Positions 1 through 9,196 of a stretch of 64,000 nt of DNA are shown here, piece after piece. Source of the DNA: Leptospira levettii (lineage in GTDB: Bacteria > Spirochaetota > Leptospiria > Leptospirales > Leptospiraceae); contig NZ_NPDM01000001.1 in the NCBI RefSeq assembly GCF_002812085.1, positions 1,054,001 through 1,118,000 of the forward strand, given 5' to 3'. Under the pieces are notes generated by a model. It did no database searches. It was given only the letters and a program-made list of their open reading frames with translations, and was not told the origin of the DNA. The position numbers and the translations under genes are program-made. Position 1 is the first letter of the stretch. The number at the start of each line of letters is the position of its first letter.

Positions 1-573
1 ATTCATGGCAGTCGCGAGAGTTTACGAATCTTAGAAAAAGTTGCCACAGAAGAACCTACGTTAACCTTGATGGCGATCGATGAAATTAGCAAAAATCCTT
101 CTCTTTCCGCGACATTTGCTCTGATTCGATTAAATGAATCTTTAACTGATGAAAAATTTACAAAACGGATTGGTGAAGCTCTCCTTCGAAGAAAAGCTTT
201 TGGAAAGTATGCGATCATTCTTGTAGAAGATGATTATTTAAGATCGGAACCAAACGAAAGGTCAATTCCATTATCTTATATTAAAAATAAGGAAATTGGT
301 CTTATCGTCTCAGAAACTAAAAAAGAATTCGCTGTTCGGATTGGTGAAGACATAGTCACAGATAAATACATCCAAATGAAAATGGAATCTACTTTACCTG
401 GAGCAAGGAGTGCTTTTGTCACTGGCTGGGTGTTTTATCCAAAAATCGACATCATAGAAGTGAAACAATTACGCAGTGATGGAAATTCTGGGAAGTATTC
501 TCAGTTAAAAAAAGGAAAACACAAAAACTTGTTTAATCCAATTGAGGAAATTAAAGTTCCTAGAAAGGAGTAG
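1..573 (+). CDS. Partial hypothetical protein (5' end outside window)
   Basis: The frame is open from the first base of the window, so this is the C-terminal 190 residues of a longer protein. I do not recognise the family. The first ~70 residues read as short amphipathic helices (RILEKVATEEPTLTLMAIDE, then STFALIRLNESL-like segments) that could be HEAT-type repeats; the rest is mixed, with a lysine-rich end. No signal peptide or membrane segment is seen in this part. The end overlaps the convergent response-regulator gene by 14 bases. Function cannot be assigned from the sequence. Confidence 0.75.
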   Translation: MHGSRESLRILEKVATEEPTLTLMAIDEISKNPSLSATFALIRLNESLTDEKFTKRIGEALLRRKAFGKYAIILVEDDYLRSEPNERSIPLSYIKNKEIGLIVSETKKEFAVRIGEDIVTDKYIQMKMESTLPGARSAFVTGWVFYPKIDIIEVKQLRSDGNSGKYSQLKKGKHKNLFNPIEEIKVPRKE

Positions 574-961
574 TTTTATCTTTTGAGAGAATGGTGGGAA
601 CCCATTCCACCGTTCCTTGTTTGAGTGGAACCTTTGGAATCATCCAATGTAATCCACAAAACCAAGATAAAAAATAAGAAGAAAACGGCATCACTCCCCA
701 GACGTCAAATCCCGTGGATGCGATTACCATCACTCCTTTGTATCCTGATTTGTAAATTTTACGCATCATCCACAATCCAGAAGTTTGAGTTTCCATTGTA
801 ACATCGGAGATGATCATATCGTAATCATTGGACTTCGTAAATAATTCCAAACCTTGTTTTGCATCAACTGCTCTGTCGGAAGTTATTTTTTTACCATCCA
901 AATATAATTTAAGATTGTTCGCATAGCGGTCATTATCATCAACAATCAGAACTTTTTTCAT
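560..961 (-). CDS. Single-domain response regulator (receiver only)
   Basis: A 133-residue CheY-like receiver domain without an output domain. The acidic pair D8/D9 follows a beta strand (VLIVDD), the phospho-acceptor is D53 (IISDVTME) and the conserved lysine lies in IPKVPL near residue 109. The stretch between strand 4 and that lysine is unusually aromatic ([19 protein letters not shown]). It should be phosphorylated by an unlinked histidine kinase and act by protein contact. Its ATG overlaps the stop of the upstream MsbA-type gene by 4 bases, so the two are probably translationally coupled; no kinase is present nearby. The 3' end overlaps the convergent gene by 14 bases. Confidence 0.85.
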   Translation of the reverse strand: MKKVLIVDDNDRYANNLKLYLDGKKITSDRAVDAKQGLELFTKSNDYDMIISDVTMETQTSGLWMMRKIYKSGYKGVMVIASTGFDVWGVMPFSSYFLSWFCGLHWMIPKVPLKQGTVEWVPTILSKDKTTPF

Positions 962-2853
962 ATTTGGATCTCCGCATCCGCAAATTGACTATCATATAGT
1001 TTTTTATAAATACCATTTTGTTCGAGTAAAGAATCGTGATCACCTTGTTCCTTGATCTCACCTTCTTCGATGACAACTATGTTTTTGATTCGCCTTACGG
1101 TCGATAATCGATGTGCAATTATAAAAGTTGTACGATTTTGAAAAAGTCTTTCGAGGGCTCGGCTCACCAAACGTTCAGATTCAGCATCAAGAGCACTAGT
1201 CGCCTCGTCTAAAATCATAATCTCGGCATTTCGTAATAATGCCCGAGCAATGACTAAACGTTGCCTTTGCCCACCACTTAAATCCAATCCACGTACACCA
1301 ATCACGGTATCATATCCGTTTTCCATTTTAGTAATAAAATCATGTGCATTCGCTAATCGAGCAGCCCTCACGACTTCCTTTCTTGTAGCAGCTCCGGTTC
1401 CATATGCGATGTTTTCAGCAATGGTTCCGTGGAAGAGGAAAATTTCTTGGGTTACAATTCCAATTTTTTTACGTAATGATTTGAGAGAGTATTGTTTGAT
1501 ATCAATCCCATCAATTTTGATCTGTCCTGCTGTTGGATCAAAAAAACGTGGGATTAAATCCATCATTGTAGATTTACCAGAACCACTTGTTCCTACAAAA
1601 GCATAGGTTTCGCCAAGTTTGATATCCAAGTTGATTCCTTTGAGGACTTCTTGGTTGGTTCCAGGATATGAAAAATGAATATTTTCGAATTTGATTCCGT
1701 CAGTTATTTTTTCGAGAACTGTTTCATCACCATGTTCGATCACTTCTGGATCACGATCAATGATTTCAAAAATTCGTTTCCCAGCAGAATTAGCTTGGGT
1801 GATTTTTCCTACCATTTGCGAAAGTTGAGTGAGTGGCCTCATTAAAAACAATAAAGTTAAAAGAAATGCCATAAACTCACCTTGTGTGAATTTGCCTGAA
1901 TAGATAAATTTTGCACCTAACGCAAAGTATCCTAGAACCACAATCGAAGAAGTGAGTTCAACAAGGCTAGGTGCCATTTGTAAGTAAAATTGGCCTTTGA
2001 ATGTCCTTCTATACACTTTATAATTGATATTATCAAATTTTTTAAGGTCTTGTTTTTCTTGTCGAAAAGTGCGAATCACTTTGATGCCTGAAATAAATTC
2101 TTGAATATGCCCATTAAGATCTGCAATTTTCTCTTGGAATCTAGCAGTGGATGATGAAATTTTTCTAGTGAACAAAGTAACGGGCAAAATCACAACAGGA
2201 ACTGTCAAACAAGCGAGAATCAAAAGATCAGAATTCAAATATATAAGAATGATTAAGTGTGTTAAGACATAAAAGAAATTGATTACCGCATCACGTAAGT
2301 TACTCGAAATGACTGCAGCTACAATTTCTGCATCATTGATTACACGGCTCATAATAAGCCCCGTTTTCTCTTTGTAAAAATAAGTGAGAGGTAACTTTTG
2401 AACCTTTTGAAATAACTCTTGGCGTATATCTCGAACCGCTTTATAACCAGCTGTCGCAATACAATAAACAGATAATAGATAGGTACCCAATTTCAAAAGA
2501 TACAGTGGAAAAACTGCAATACAAACTGCCCAAACTACTTCCTTGGGTTCCATGTTTTCTGTATAAGCATTGATTTGGAGTTTGGCAGATATGAGCAAAC
2601 GTTTGATTCGTTCCAAACCGTCTAAACTATCCTCACCAAGTAAAACTTCCTGAACTAATATGGTTTTTTCGGGTAAGGTTAAATCCAAATGAAAACGATT
2701 GTTTTTGTCACTACCGAGTGAATCAAAAAGAGGAATGAGTGCAGTTAACGAAATGCCATTGAGTACGGCAGTTAAAAGAGCAAAGACAAGTCCCAAAACA
2801 AATCTTTGTTTATAATGAACGCTATAACTCAATAATCTAAAAAAATATTTCAT
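958..2853 (-). CDS. msbA: MsbA-type ABC exporter (fused membrane and ATPase domains)
   Basis: A 631-residue half-transporter of the lipid A/multidrug exporter family. The N-terminal ~330 residues hold six predicted membrane helices (first at 17-43); residues 45-100 form an unusually long extracytoplasmic loop. The ATPase has Walker A GTSGSGKS at 421-428, signature LSGGQ at 525-529, Walker B IMILDE at 546-551 and switch histidine H581. It should work as an inner-membrane homodimer moving a lipid such as lipid A core; the substrate is inferred from family only. ATGA overlaps link it to the amidotransferase upstream and the response regulator downstream, implying a three-gene operon. It is longer than E. 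coli MsbA (582). Confidence 0.88.
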   Translation of the reverse strand: MKYFFRLLSYSVHYKQRFVLGLVFALLTAVLNGISLTALIPLFDSLGSDKNNRFHLDLTLPEKTILVQEVLLGEDSLDGLERIKRLLISAKLQINAYTENMEPKEVVWAVCIAVFPLYLLKLGTYLLSVYCIATAGYKAVRDIRQELFQKVQKLPLTYFYKEKTGLIMSRVINDAEIVAAVISSNLRDAVINFFYVLTHLIILIYLNSDLLILACLTVPVVILPVTLFTRKISSSTARFQEKIADLNGHIQEFISGIKVIRTFRQEKQDLKKFDNINYKVYRRTFKGQFYLQMAPSLVELTSSIVVLGYFALGAKFIYSGKFTQGEFMAFLLTLLFLMRPLTQLSQMVGKITQANSAGKRIFEIIDRDPEVIEHGDETVLEKITDGIKFENIHFSYPGTNQEVLKGINLDIKLGETYAFVGTSGSGKSTMMDLIPRFFDPTAGQIKIDGIDIKQYSLKSLRKKIGIVTQEIFLFHGTIAENIAYGTGAATRKEVVRAARLANAHDFITKMENGYDTVIGVRGLDLSGGQRQRLVIARALLRNAEIMILDEATSALDAESERLVSRALERLFQNRTTFIIAHRLSTVRRIKNIVVIEEGEIKEQGDHDSLLEQNGIYKKLYDSQFADAEIQI

Positions 2854-3419
2854 GAATGAACTTCCTCATAGAAGTTACGAAGAACGGTTTCCCCATATTC
2901 AGTGAGGATGGATTCAGGATGGAACTGAACCCCGAAGACCTTTTTCCATTTTCTGTGACGAATCCCCATGATCACACCATCTTTCGATTCTGCTGTCACT
3001 TCCAATTCATTTGGAAATTCCAGTTTTGATACAGCCCAAGAATGGTAACGGTTAGCCAAAAACTGATTAGGTATGTTTTTAAAAATACCTTCACCAGAGT
3101 GTTCGATGGGAGAAGGTCTTCCATGGTAAATTTCTTTGGTTTGTTCTAATTTTGCCCCAAAGGTTTCCGCAATTGATTGGTGACCGAGACAAATTCCAAG
3201 AACAGGAACTTTCGGATACAAAGTAACAAAATGTGACATGAGTTTCCCAGAAGTTTTAGGTAAACCAGGTCCTGGAGAAAGAACAACTGCTTGGAATTTT
3301 TGAAACATATCCAATGGCAAATCTTCATCGTTTCGCATTACAGTTGTTGGTGCGATTTTAGTTAAATATTGGAATAATATGTAAGTGAAGGAGTCGTAGT
3401 TATCGATGAGTAAAAACAT
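2850..3419 (-). CDS. Class I glutamine amidotransferase, TrpG/PabA family (orphan copy)
   Basis: A 189-residue GATase domain with nucleophile C77 in GICLGHQS and the His-Glu pair H167/E169 in VQFHPES; the N-terminal NYDSFT motif is typical of anthranilate/aminodeoxychorismate synthase subunits. I chose the ATG at 3419; the frame can be extended to a TTG at 3443, but family proteins start at this methionine. No chorismate-binding partner is adjacent, unlike the second copy beside trpE at 25.5 kb. It may therefore be PabA for 4-aminodeoxychorismate (folate) synthesis. It is the first gene of the run leading to the MsbA-type exporter, overlapping it by 4 bases. Confidence 0.85.
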   Translation of the reverse strand: MFLLIDNYDSFTYILFQYLTKIAPTTVMRNDEDLPLDMFQKFQAVVLSPGPGLPKTSGKLMSHFVTLYPKVPVLGICLGHQSIAETFGAKLEQTKEIYHGRPSPIEHSGEGIFKNIPNQFLANRYHSWAVSKLEFPNELEVTAESKDGVIMGIRHRKWKKVFGVQFHPESILTEYGETVLRNFYEEVHS

Positions 3420-3475
3420 AATAGGATAGGAACAGTGGAACAATTTTAAAATTCCACTGGTCCCAATTCCAACTT

Positions 3476-4642
3476 TTAAGCGTTTGGAGTTTCGATCCCA
3501 ACTCCATCGTTGAGGAATTTCGAAATAATCACTCTTTGGATTTGTGAAGTTCCCTCGTAGATTTGGAAAATTTTAGCATCACGCATCAATTTTTCAACTG
3601 GGTATTCTTCGTTGAATCCGTATCCACCAAAAATTTGAACCGCATCAGTTGTGACACGCATTGCCATGTCTGCACAAAAAACTTTTGCAATCGATGCTTG
3701 GTATGTGTTTCTAAATTTGTTATCAATTAGCCAAGCAGATTGCCAACATAACAAACGACCTGCTTCAATGTCACGAGCCATTTCTGCGATCATAAAACTA
3801 ACACCTTGGTTTACGGAAATTGGTTTCCCAAACGCATTACGAGTGTTTGCATAACGAATGGAATGGTCAAGAGCTGCACGTGCAACACCAACAGCACCAA
3901 TCGCTACTGCTGGGCGAGTTTGGTCAAATGCACCCATTGCAATTTTGAATCCTTCCCCTTCTTTACCGATCATATTTTCTTTCGGAACTTTCACATCCTC
4001 GAAAGTAACACCACGAGTGTCGGAACAACGTTGTCCCATATTCTTTTCTTTTTTACCAACGATGATTCCAGGAGTTTTTGCATCTACGATGAAGCCTGTC
4101 ATCCCTTTGTGCCCAGCGTTTGGATCTGTTTTTGCTAGAACAAAAAACCAATCTGCATGTCCTGCATTGGTGATCCACATTTTAGATCCGTTGATGATGT
4201 ATTCATCTCCGACTCGTTTTGCAGTGGTACGAATTCCTGCAACATCAGATCCTGCTCCTGGTTCTGTTACAGCATAAGCAGCGAGTGTAAAATTTTCAGT
4301 CATTGGTTGGATGAATTTTTTCATCACATAGTCATCTGCACCTAACAATACAGGAGCGAGTGCTAAGTTGTTTGCAAGGATCGCTGTTGCCATCCCAGAA
4401 CATCCATAAAATAATTCTTCTGAGGCGATGAGTTCATCCAATACACCAAGTCCTGCTCCACCATATTCTGCAGGGATGTGCATATTCATAAGACCCACAT
4501 CAAATGCTTTTTTCAAAATCTCTTTTGGATACTCACCTGTGTGGTCATGGTGTTCCGCTTTGGGAATCATTTCATTTTTTGCGAAATCTTTGGCTAATTC
4601 GCGGAGGGCTTTTTGTTCATCGGTGATTGAAAAGTCGATCAT
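3476..4642 (-). CDS. Acyl-CoA dehydrogenase
   Basis: A full-length 388-residue FAD-dependent acyl-CoA dehydrogenase, catalysing the first step of beta-oxidation (acyl-CoA to trans-2-enoyl-CoA). The family signatures [12 protein letters not shown] (FAD/substrate contact) and [22 protein letters not shown] are present, and the catalytic base is E363 in IYEGTSQIQ, as in short/medium-chain enzymes. Leptospires grow on long-chain fatty acids, so such enzymes are central to their carbon use. Chain length specificity and whether it serves amino-acid catabolism instead cannot be told from sequence. It is a single gene in this context, with 56 bases to the amidotransferase downstream. Confidence 0.92.
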   Translation of the reverse strand: MIDFSITDEQKALRELAKDFAKNEMIPKAEHHDHTGEYPKEILKKAFDVGLMNMHIPAEYGGAGLGVLDELIASEELFYGCSGMATAILANNLALAPVLLGADDYVMKKFIQPMTENFTLAAYAVTEPGAGSDVAGIRTTAKRVGDEYIINGSKMWITNAGHADWFFVLAKTDPNAGHKGMTGFIVDAKTPGIIVGKKEKNMGQRCSDTRGVTFEDVKVPKENMIGKEGEGFKIAMGAFDQTRPAVAIGAVGVARAALDHSIRYANTRNAFGKPISVNQGVSFMIAEMARDIEAGRLLCWQSAWLIDNKFRNTYQASIAKVFCADMAMRVTTDAVQIFGGYGFNEEYPVEKLMRDAKIFQIYEGTSQIQRVIISKFLNDGVGIETPNA

Positions 4643-4765
4643 GGGTTGCCTTATAGATGTTTTTTTACAGTACTTTGGAATTTTCTCTATGAGTCAAGAA
4701 ACTAGGGCGACTTAAATCTGTTGAAAAATCTTTTGAATCCAAAATTCTAGCCATGGGAGACAACA

Positions 4766-5509
4766 ATGTCAGGACACTCGAAATGGGCGACGATTCGGAG
4801 AAAAAAGGGAGCCATTGATGCCAAAAGAGGCGCCATCTTTACTAGGATAGCCAAAGAAATTTCTGTGGCAGCGAAAGAAGGTGGTGGTGACCAAGAAGGG
4901 AACCCAAGATTACGCTTAGCTGTCACGAAAGCAAAAGCCGCCAATATGCCTAAAGACAATATCGAACGTGCCATCAAAAAGGGTACGGGAGGTCTCGAAG
5001 GCATGGTATATGAAGAGTGTCTCTATGAATGTTATGCACCTGGTGGTGTCGCCATCATGGTTGACGTGCTTACCGATAAAAAGTCTCGTACAACTCCCGA
5101 AATCAAAAGTATTTTAACCAAACTTGGTGGGTCCCTTGCCAATGCTGGCGCTGTTTCCCGTTTGTTTGAGCGAAAAGGCCAACTCACTCTCAAAGCTGAC
5201 CAAATTTCAGAAGAAGCTCTGTTTGATTTAGCACTGGGTGCTGGGGCAGAAGACATCCAAGTCAATGATGGAATGTATGTGGTTCTCACAACGCCAACGG
5301 ATTATGAAGCGGTTCAGTCTGCCCTTTCCTCCAAGGGACTCAACATGGAAGAGTCGGAAATCAAATACATTCCCATGACAACTGTCGAAGTGAACGACAA
5401 AGAAATGGCAGAAAAAATCATGAAACTCATTGAAAACCTAGAAGCAAATGACGATGTGCAAGGTGTGAGTTCCAACTTTGAGTTAGGCGAAGGAGTCGAA
5501 CTCGACTAA
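4766..5509 (+). CDS. yebC: YebC/PmpR family protein (TACO1-like)
   Basis: A 247-residue member of the YebC/TACO1 family, of standard length. It opens with the signature [20 protein letters not shown] and continues with [15 protein letters not shown] and [20 protein letters not shown], all family hallmarks. The C-terminal two domains (from about residue 80) are acidic, as usual. The family has been described both as DNA-binding regulators and as ribosome-associated factors that help translation of proline stretches; sequence alone does not decide. It stands alone, divergent from the acyl-CoA dehydrogenase and followed by a hairpin terminator. Confidence 0.93.
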   Translation: MSGHSKWATIRRKKGAIDAKRGAIFTRIAKEISVAAKEGGGDQEGNPRLRLAVTKAKAANMPKDNIERAIKKGTGGLEGMVYEECLYECYAPGGVAIMVDVLTDKKSRTTPEIKSILTKLGGSLANAGAVSRLFERKGQLTLKADQISEEALFDLALGAGAEDIQVNDGMYVVLTTPTDYEAVQSALSSKGLNMEESEIKYIPMTTVEVNDKEMAEKIMKLIENLEANDDVQGVSSNFELGEGVELD

Positions 5510-5526
5510 GCAAAAAAAAGAAGTAG

Positions 5527-5556
5527 AAGAGGGGACTTATGTCTCCCTCTTATTTT
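5527..5556. terminator. Hairpin terminator between yebC and glsB-like gene
   Basis: AAGAGGGGAC (5527-5536) pairs with GTCTCCCTCTT (5541-5551) apart from one bulged T, leaving loop TTAT. A short ATTTTG follows on the + strand and a long run of T after a few bases on the - strand (the A-run at 5512-5520). It can serve both converging genes. Confidence 0.6.
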
Positions 5557-5594
5557 GCAAATACAGGTGGATTTGAAACAAAAACCGATGAGGC

Positions 5595-5840
5595 CTATTT
5601 TCGTTTGATCATCCCAGCGATGATAATCAATAAAATGGCACCGACCACGGCAACGATGAGTTCTGCTATCATTCCATAAGAACGAAATCCAAGAAGACCA
5701 AACACAATCCCACCTAAAAAGGAACCCACCACACCAATCACTAAATTGGCAATGATTCCAAAACCCTTTCCACGTAAGATTCGACCCGCAAGCCATCCAG
5801 CCGCAAGACCAATGAGTAAAAACCAAATAAAACTAAACAT
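5595..5840 (-). CDS. GlsB/YeaQ/YmgE family small membrane protein
   Basis: An 81-residue, glycine-rich protein with three predicted membrane helices (about 3-18, 28-49 and 56-76), ending in KRK. The GWLAGRI motif after helix 1 and the GSFLGGIVFGLLG motif in helix 2 match the transglycosylase-associated/GlsB stress family. Members are inner-membrane proteins often induced in stationary phase or by general stress; the molecular job is unknown. It is monocistronic, diverging from the EAL gene with 88 bases between them, and shares a bidirectional hairpin with yebC. Confidence 0.88.
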   Translation of the reverse strand: MFSFIWFLLIGLAAGWLAGRILRGKGFGIIANLVIGVVGSFLGGIVFGLLGFRSYGMIAELIVAVVGAILLIIIAGMIKRK

Positions 5841-5928
5841 AAGTGACTATCCTTGTTGCCTTTTCTATTGAATTCTCATAAAATTACAAGACGTCGTGAA
5901 AGAATCAAATCATATACGAAGGTAACAT

Positions 5929-7278
5929 TTGAAAAATCAACTTTTAACTGGTCCTTATTATTTTGGAATGAAAGACTTGGAAGTTTTTAAAAAACATTTC
6001 ATCCAAGAAAATAAAGGGAAACCACTCTTTCTCATTCGGTTTGAAAATATAACAGGCATTGAACTTACAGAATTTTTAGATTTATTACGTACTGAATTTT
6101 ATTCCTGCTTGGACTTAGAAGATATTTGTTTCGGATTCCATTACTTTGAAAAACAAAATATACTACTCATGGGAATTTCACCATTATTTGAATGGGACAT
6201 TGAAAAGTTTCCCAATATCGAAAACTCTGTTGGAAAATTCCAACAACAATGTTTACAAAACAAAATAGTATCATTTCATTTTGGAGTTTCAAGAACCCAA
6301 TCCAACTTTATTTCCGATAACGAAGAAATCTTTGCCGAACTATTTAAATCATCTGAAAAAAATCTCAATGATAATCTAGTCCGTTGGAGTTGGACATACT
6401 ACAACAAAGCAAATACATATATATCTGGATCTGTTCATGAAGCAATGATCCAACCGACAGTGATTTTTAATCCCAAAGATAAAACCTATTCTGTTAAAGG
6501 AGGGGAAGTTTTTTTGGGTGGTGGTGCTTATATTGGTTATAAAGATTTAATCAACGATATTCCCTCCGACCAAGACATCAACCGGATTGAACTTTTAATT
6601 TTAGAAAAACTAATCATTGCTTGTGAAGGGGCACCAGGTCTATTAAAATTTAATATCTCACCTCAATCATTAATTGATACATTTTCACAAAACGAACGTG
6701 TTGACCGACTCAAAAAATTAATTTTAAGTAAAGACCTTTTTCCAGAAAACATTCGATTCGAACTCGTAGAAAAACCATACGACGAATCAAAATACCAATT
6801 AAAAGATGTCTGCCATGCGTTTTATTCGCATGGAATGAGTTTTGCTGCTGATGACTTTGGAGTAAAAAGTCAGTCTCATCAAATAGTATTAGATTTGGGA
6901 ATTATGATCAAAGAATTCAAATTGGACCCAATTAGTTTTAAATTTAAAATTGAAGAAGACCAAATTAAATTTTTAGACAACTTAGCTTTTATCGATTATT
7001 GTAAACGATTAGCTGATAACCGAGAAGCTGTCATCACTGCAGAAGCGGTAGAAGATTTTGATACATTAAATTTTCTTATGGAACACCAAATTTACCAATT
7101 CCAAGCAAATATTCTATTTGGTAAAATGACAGTTTCTGATTACAAACGAGATTTTGATTTACTCCATTCCATACACGAAGATGTTGTGAAAGAAGTATTG
7201 ACAGACAAAATTTTATCGGAAAAACAAAAGAAAGTTGGTAACTTGTTTTTAGTCGCATCCGAAGAAGGACTCATCTAA
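5929..7278 (+). CDS. GGDEF-like/EAL domain protein (c-di-GMP related)
   Basis: A 449-residue cytoplasmic protein with TTG start preceded by GAAGG. Residues 1-150 look like a GGDEF domain that has lost its active-site motif; residues ~165-425 are an EAL phosphodiesterase domain. The EAL motif is EVF (193-195), but expected metal/substrate residues appear kept: E193, N242 (FNIS), E278 (ELVE), D308/D309 (ADDFG), K331 (FKLDP), E372 (AEAVE). It may still hydrolyse c-di-GMP or may only bind it. The next gene, 7 bases downstream, encodes a pseudo-receiver protein, suggesting a functional pair. There are no membrane segments. Confidence 0.8.
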   Translation: MKNQLLTGPYYFGMKDLEVFKKHFIQENKGKPLFLIRFENITGIELTEFLDLLRTEFYSCLDLEDICFGFHYFEKQNILLMGISPLFEWDIEKFPNIENSVGKFQQQCLQNKIVSFHFGVSRTQSNFISDNEEIFAELFKSSEKNLNDNLVRWSWTYYNKANTYISGSVHEAMIQPTVIFNPKDKTYSVKGGEVFLGGGAYIGYKDLINDIPSDQDINRIELLILEKLIIACEGAPGLLKFNISPQSLIDTFSQNERVDRLKKLILSKDLFPENIRFELVEKPYDESKYQLKDVCHAFYSHGMSFAADDFGVKSQSHQIVLDLGIMIKEFKLDPISFKFKIEEDQIKFLDNLAFIDYCKRLADNREAVITAEAVEDFDTLNFLMEHQIYQFQANILFGKMTVSDYKRDFDLLHSIHEDVVKEVLTDKILSEKQKKVGNLFLVASEEGLI

Positions 7279-7285
7279 AGTTTTT

Positions 7286-8284
7286 ATGCATTTTATCATG
7301 GCAATTGAAAACGATCCAAATTCTTCTCAAGATTTGGAAAACATCTTCCTTGGATTGAGACAAAGAGTTGTCATTACAAAGTTTTCCCAAACTGTCCAAG
7401 AGTATGTAAAATCTTCCAATCCAGACATCATTCTAATGGGTTTAACTTTCAAAGATAAAAAAGAATTAGAATTCATCTTAGAATTACGACGTGATGTGAT
7501 TACACACAACATTCCAATATTGGCAATGATTCCAAAAGAAGATTCAAACTTCATTGCAAATCATAAAAAACTTGGATTTACAGACTATATCGTAAAACCG
7601 TTAGCCAAACAATCTTTACTGGATAGAATCCATTCTCATATTGAAGAATATAAGTTTAGTGAATCTTCAAAAACACGTGATAATGTTTCCTTTGTAGTTG
7701 TTGACCGTGGGCAAGATCGTGTTTTATTCCAATGCCGTGCGAATCTAAAACGATATGTTTTTCCTGAATTTAAAAAAATATTCACACTTAATTTTTTAAA
7801 ATCCATTCACACGGAAAGAATTTGTTTTGATGTTCGTGTCGTGCCAGATCTTGGAAAAGAAGAAGTAGAAGTTTTTGAACGTGTGATTAAAATTTTCCAG
7901 AACCATGATAAGGTTATATTCATTGCAGGCCGACATATGGGAGCCTTCATTGAACATTCGACAGACGATGAAAAAATGTTAGTTTTTATGGCTCCAAACG
8001 AATTCGATGAATACGTAAAAATGGAAGAATTAAAAAAGGAGGAACTTCGTAAAAAAGAGAAAAAGGAAAAATTTGCAAAAGACTCAAATAAAGAGCCAAG
8101 TCAAAACAATCCAGTTCCTCCAACTAATTTAGGTGATGTGAAAATTGAAATCAACACCAATCCAGAAACAAATTCAACAACAATTGTGAACGCAACAAAT
8201 CCTACAGATAATCTTCAATCTCCAAAAGAAAAAGAAACTTCGGAACCTAGTCCAGGATCCGAACAAGCGGAAAATTCAAAATAG
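7286..8284 (+). CDS. Pseudo-receiver protein with STAS-like second domain and charged tail
   Basis: 332 residues. Residues 5-120 have the receiver fold pattern, but the phospho-acceptor position is glycine (PDIILMGLTF, G52) and the acidic pocket is weak (IEND), while the lysine is kept (YIVKP, K104). It should not be phosphorylated normally. Residues ~130-240 (VLFQCRANLKRYVF to VFMAPNEF) resemble a STAS/anti-anti-sigma-like domain; this is a tentative call. The last ~85 residues are Lys/Glu- then Pro/Asn/Ser-rich and probably disordered. A second ATG lies four codons in. Close linkage to the EAL gene suggests phosphorylation-independent control or localisation of it. Confidence 0.72.
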   Translation: MHFIMAIENDPNSSQDLENIFLGLRQRVVITKFSQTVQEYVKSSNPDIILMGLTFKDKKELEFILELRRDVITHNIPILAMIPKEDSNFIANHKKLGFTDYIVKPLAKQSLLDRIHSHIEEYKFSESSKTRDNVSFVVVDRGQDRVLFQCRANLKRYVFPEFKKIFTLNFLKSIHTERICFDVRVVPDLGKEEVEVFERVIKIFQNHDKVIFIAGRHMGAFIEHSTDDEKMLVFMAPNEFDEYVKMEELKKEELRKKEKKEKFAKDSNKEPSQNNPVPPTNLGDVKIEINTNPETNSTTIVNATNPTDNLQSPKEKETSEPSPGSEQAENSK

Positions 8285-8320
8285 AACATTCAATAACAAT
8301 CGTAATTTAAGAAGAGACAC

Positions 8321-9103
8321 ATGAACTACAAACGAGAAGTAATCGATCTACCAAATGGCAAAGGAGAAATCATTCGTTTTCAAATGAATGAACAAAACTC
8401 TTTAACTGGTCAAAACATGCGTGATCTTGGTGAGATTTTAAAAGAAATCAAGGCAGATCCAACCAAAAGAGGTGTGATTTTAGGAACAGACAATCCAAAG
8501 TTTTTTTGTAATGGATTAGATGCAGAAAATCTGCTCTCAACACCTAGGAACAAACTGATTGATGAAGTTGGTGGCATAGTCATTCTATTTGGTGAGATGG
8601 TTCAATTTGACAAACCTCTCATTACGGAAGTAACAGGTTATGCTATGGGTGGTGGTGCAGTCATCACAGTTGCATCAGACTTCAAATACATGTTAGATGG
8701 TAAATGCCGAATTGGATTTACCGAAGTCAATGTAGGCCTACCCCTTCCAGCTAGTTTTATTGATAGAATCAAGATGTGTGTGGAACCAAGGTATTGGGCA
8801 GAAGTTTGTTTAGAAGGCACTATCTACAAAGCACCTGAAGCTAAAAAAATTGGATTGATTGATGAGATTGCTTCTACTCCAGAAGAAGTAAGAAAACTTT
8901 CACTTAAAAAATTAGAGTCACTAGCAAAAGTACCTTCGTCTGCTTACCGTGCGACAAAAAACACTCTAAACGCCGCTCTCCTTCGAAATTTGGAACAGTA
9001 TAAAATTGATACGACCAAATCTTTTGAACAACCTGGTGTTGTCGAAAATCTATTAGAAGCAATGACAGCATTAAAGGAAAAAAGAAGACCCGTTTTCCAA
9101 TAG
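8321..9103 (+). CDS. Enoyl-CoA hydratase/isomerase family protein
   Basis: A 260-residue crotonase-fold protein. The oxyanion-hole regions are visible: NPKFFCNGLDAENLL near residues 55-70 and TGYAMGGGAVITVASDFKYM near 105-125, followed by FTEVNVGLPLP. The usual catalytic glutamates of hydratases are not clearly both present, so isomerase or another CoA reaction is possible. Together with the acyl-CoA dehydrogenase at 3.5 kb it fits fatty-acid beta-oxidation, though the genes are not linked. It begins 37 bases after the pseudo-receiver gene and ends at a strong terminator, so it may be the last gene of that transcript. Confidence 0.85.
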   Translation: MNYKREVIDLPNGKGEIIRFQMNEQNSLTGQNMRDLGEILKEIKADPTKRGVILGTDNPKFFCNGLDAENLLSTPRNKLIDEVGGIVILFGEMVQFDKPLITEVTGYAMGGGAVITVASDFKYMLDGKCRIGFTEVNVGLPLPASFIDRIKMCVEPRYWAEVCLEGTIYKAPEAKKIGLIDEIASTPEEVRKLSLKKLESLAKVPSSAYRATKNTLNAALLRNLEQYKIDTTKSFEQPGVVENLLEAMTALKEKRRPVFQ

Positions 9104-9116
9104 AGTAAATGGAAGG

Positions 9117-9149
9117 AAATAGAGGGAAGAATTCTACTTCCCTTTATTT
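9117..9149 (+). terminator. Hairpin terminator after enoyl-CoA hydratase gene
   Basis: AAATAGAGGGAAG (9117-9129) pairs along 13 positions (one G-T) with CTTCCCTTTATTT (9137-9149), loop of 7. The descending arm is itself T-rich and runs into TTTCTTAT, giving a convincing intrinsic terminator. Confidence 0.75.
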
Positions 9150-9196
9150 CTTATAAGTGTTTTCACCATAGATGCCGAAAATTATAGTGAAATCAG

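Noticed and set aside
1250..1606. Open frame antisense to the MsbA-type gene
   Set aside because: It mirrors conserved ATPase codons (Walker A to signature) and has no start signal or family resemblance; a shadow of the real gene.
3806..4277. Two open frames antisense to the acyl-CoA dehydrogenase
   Set aside because: Cys/Thr/Ser-rich translations typical of antisense reading of a conserved gene; no ribosome site.
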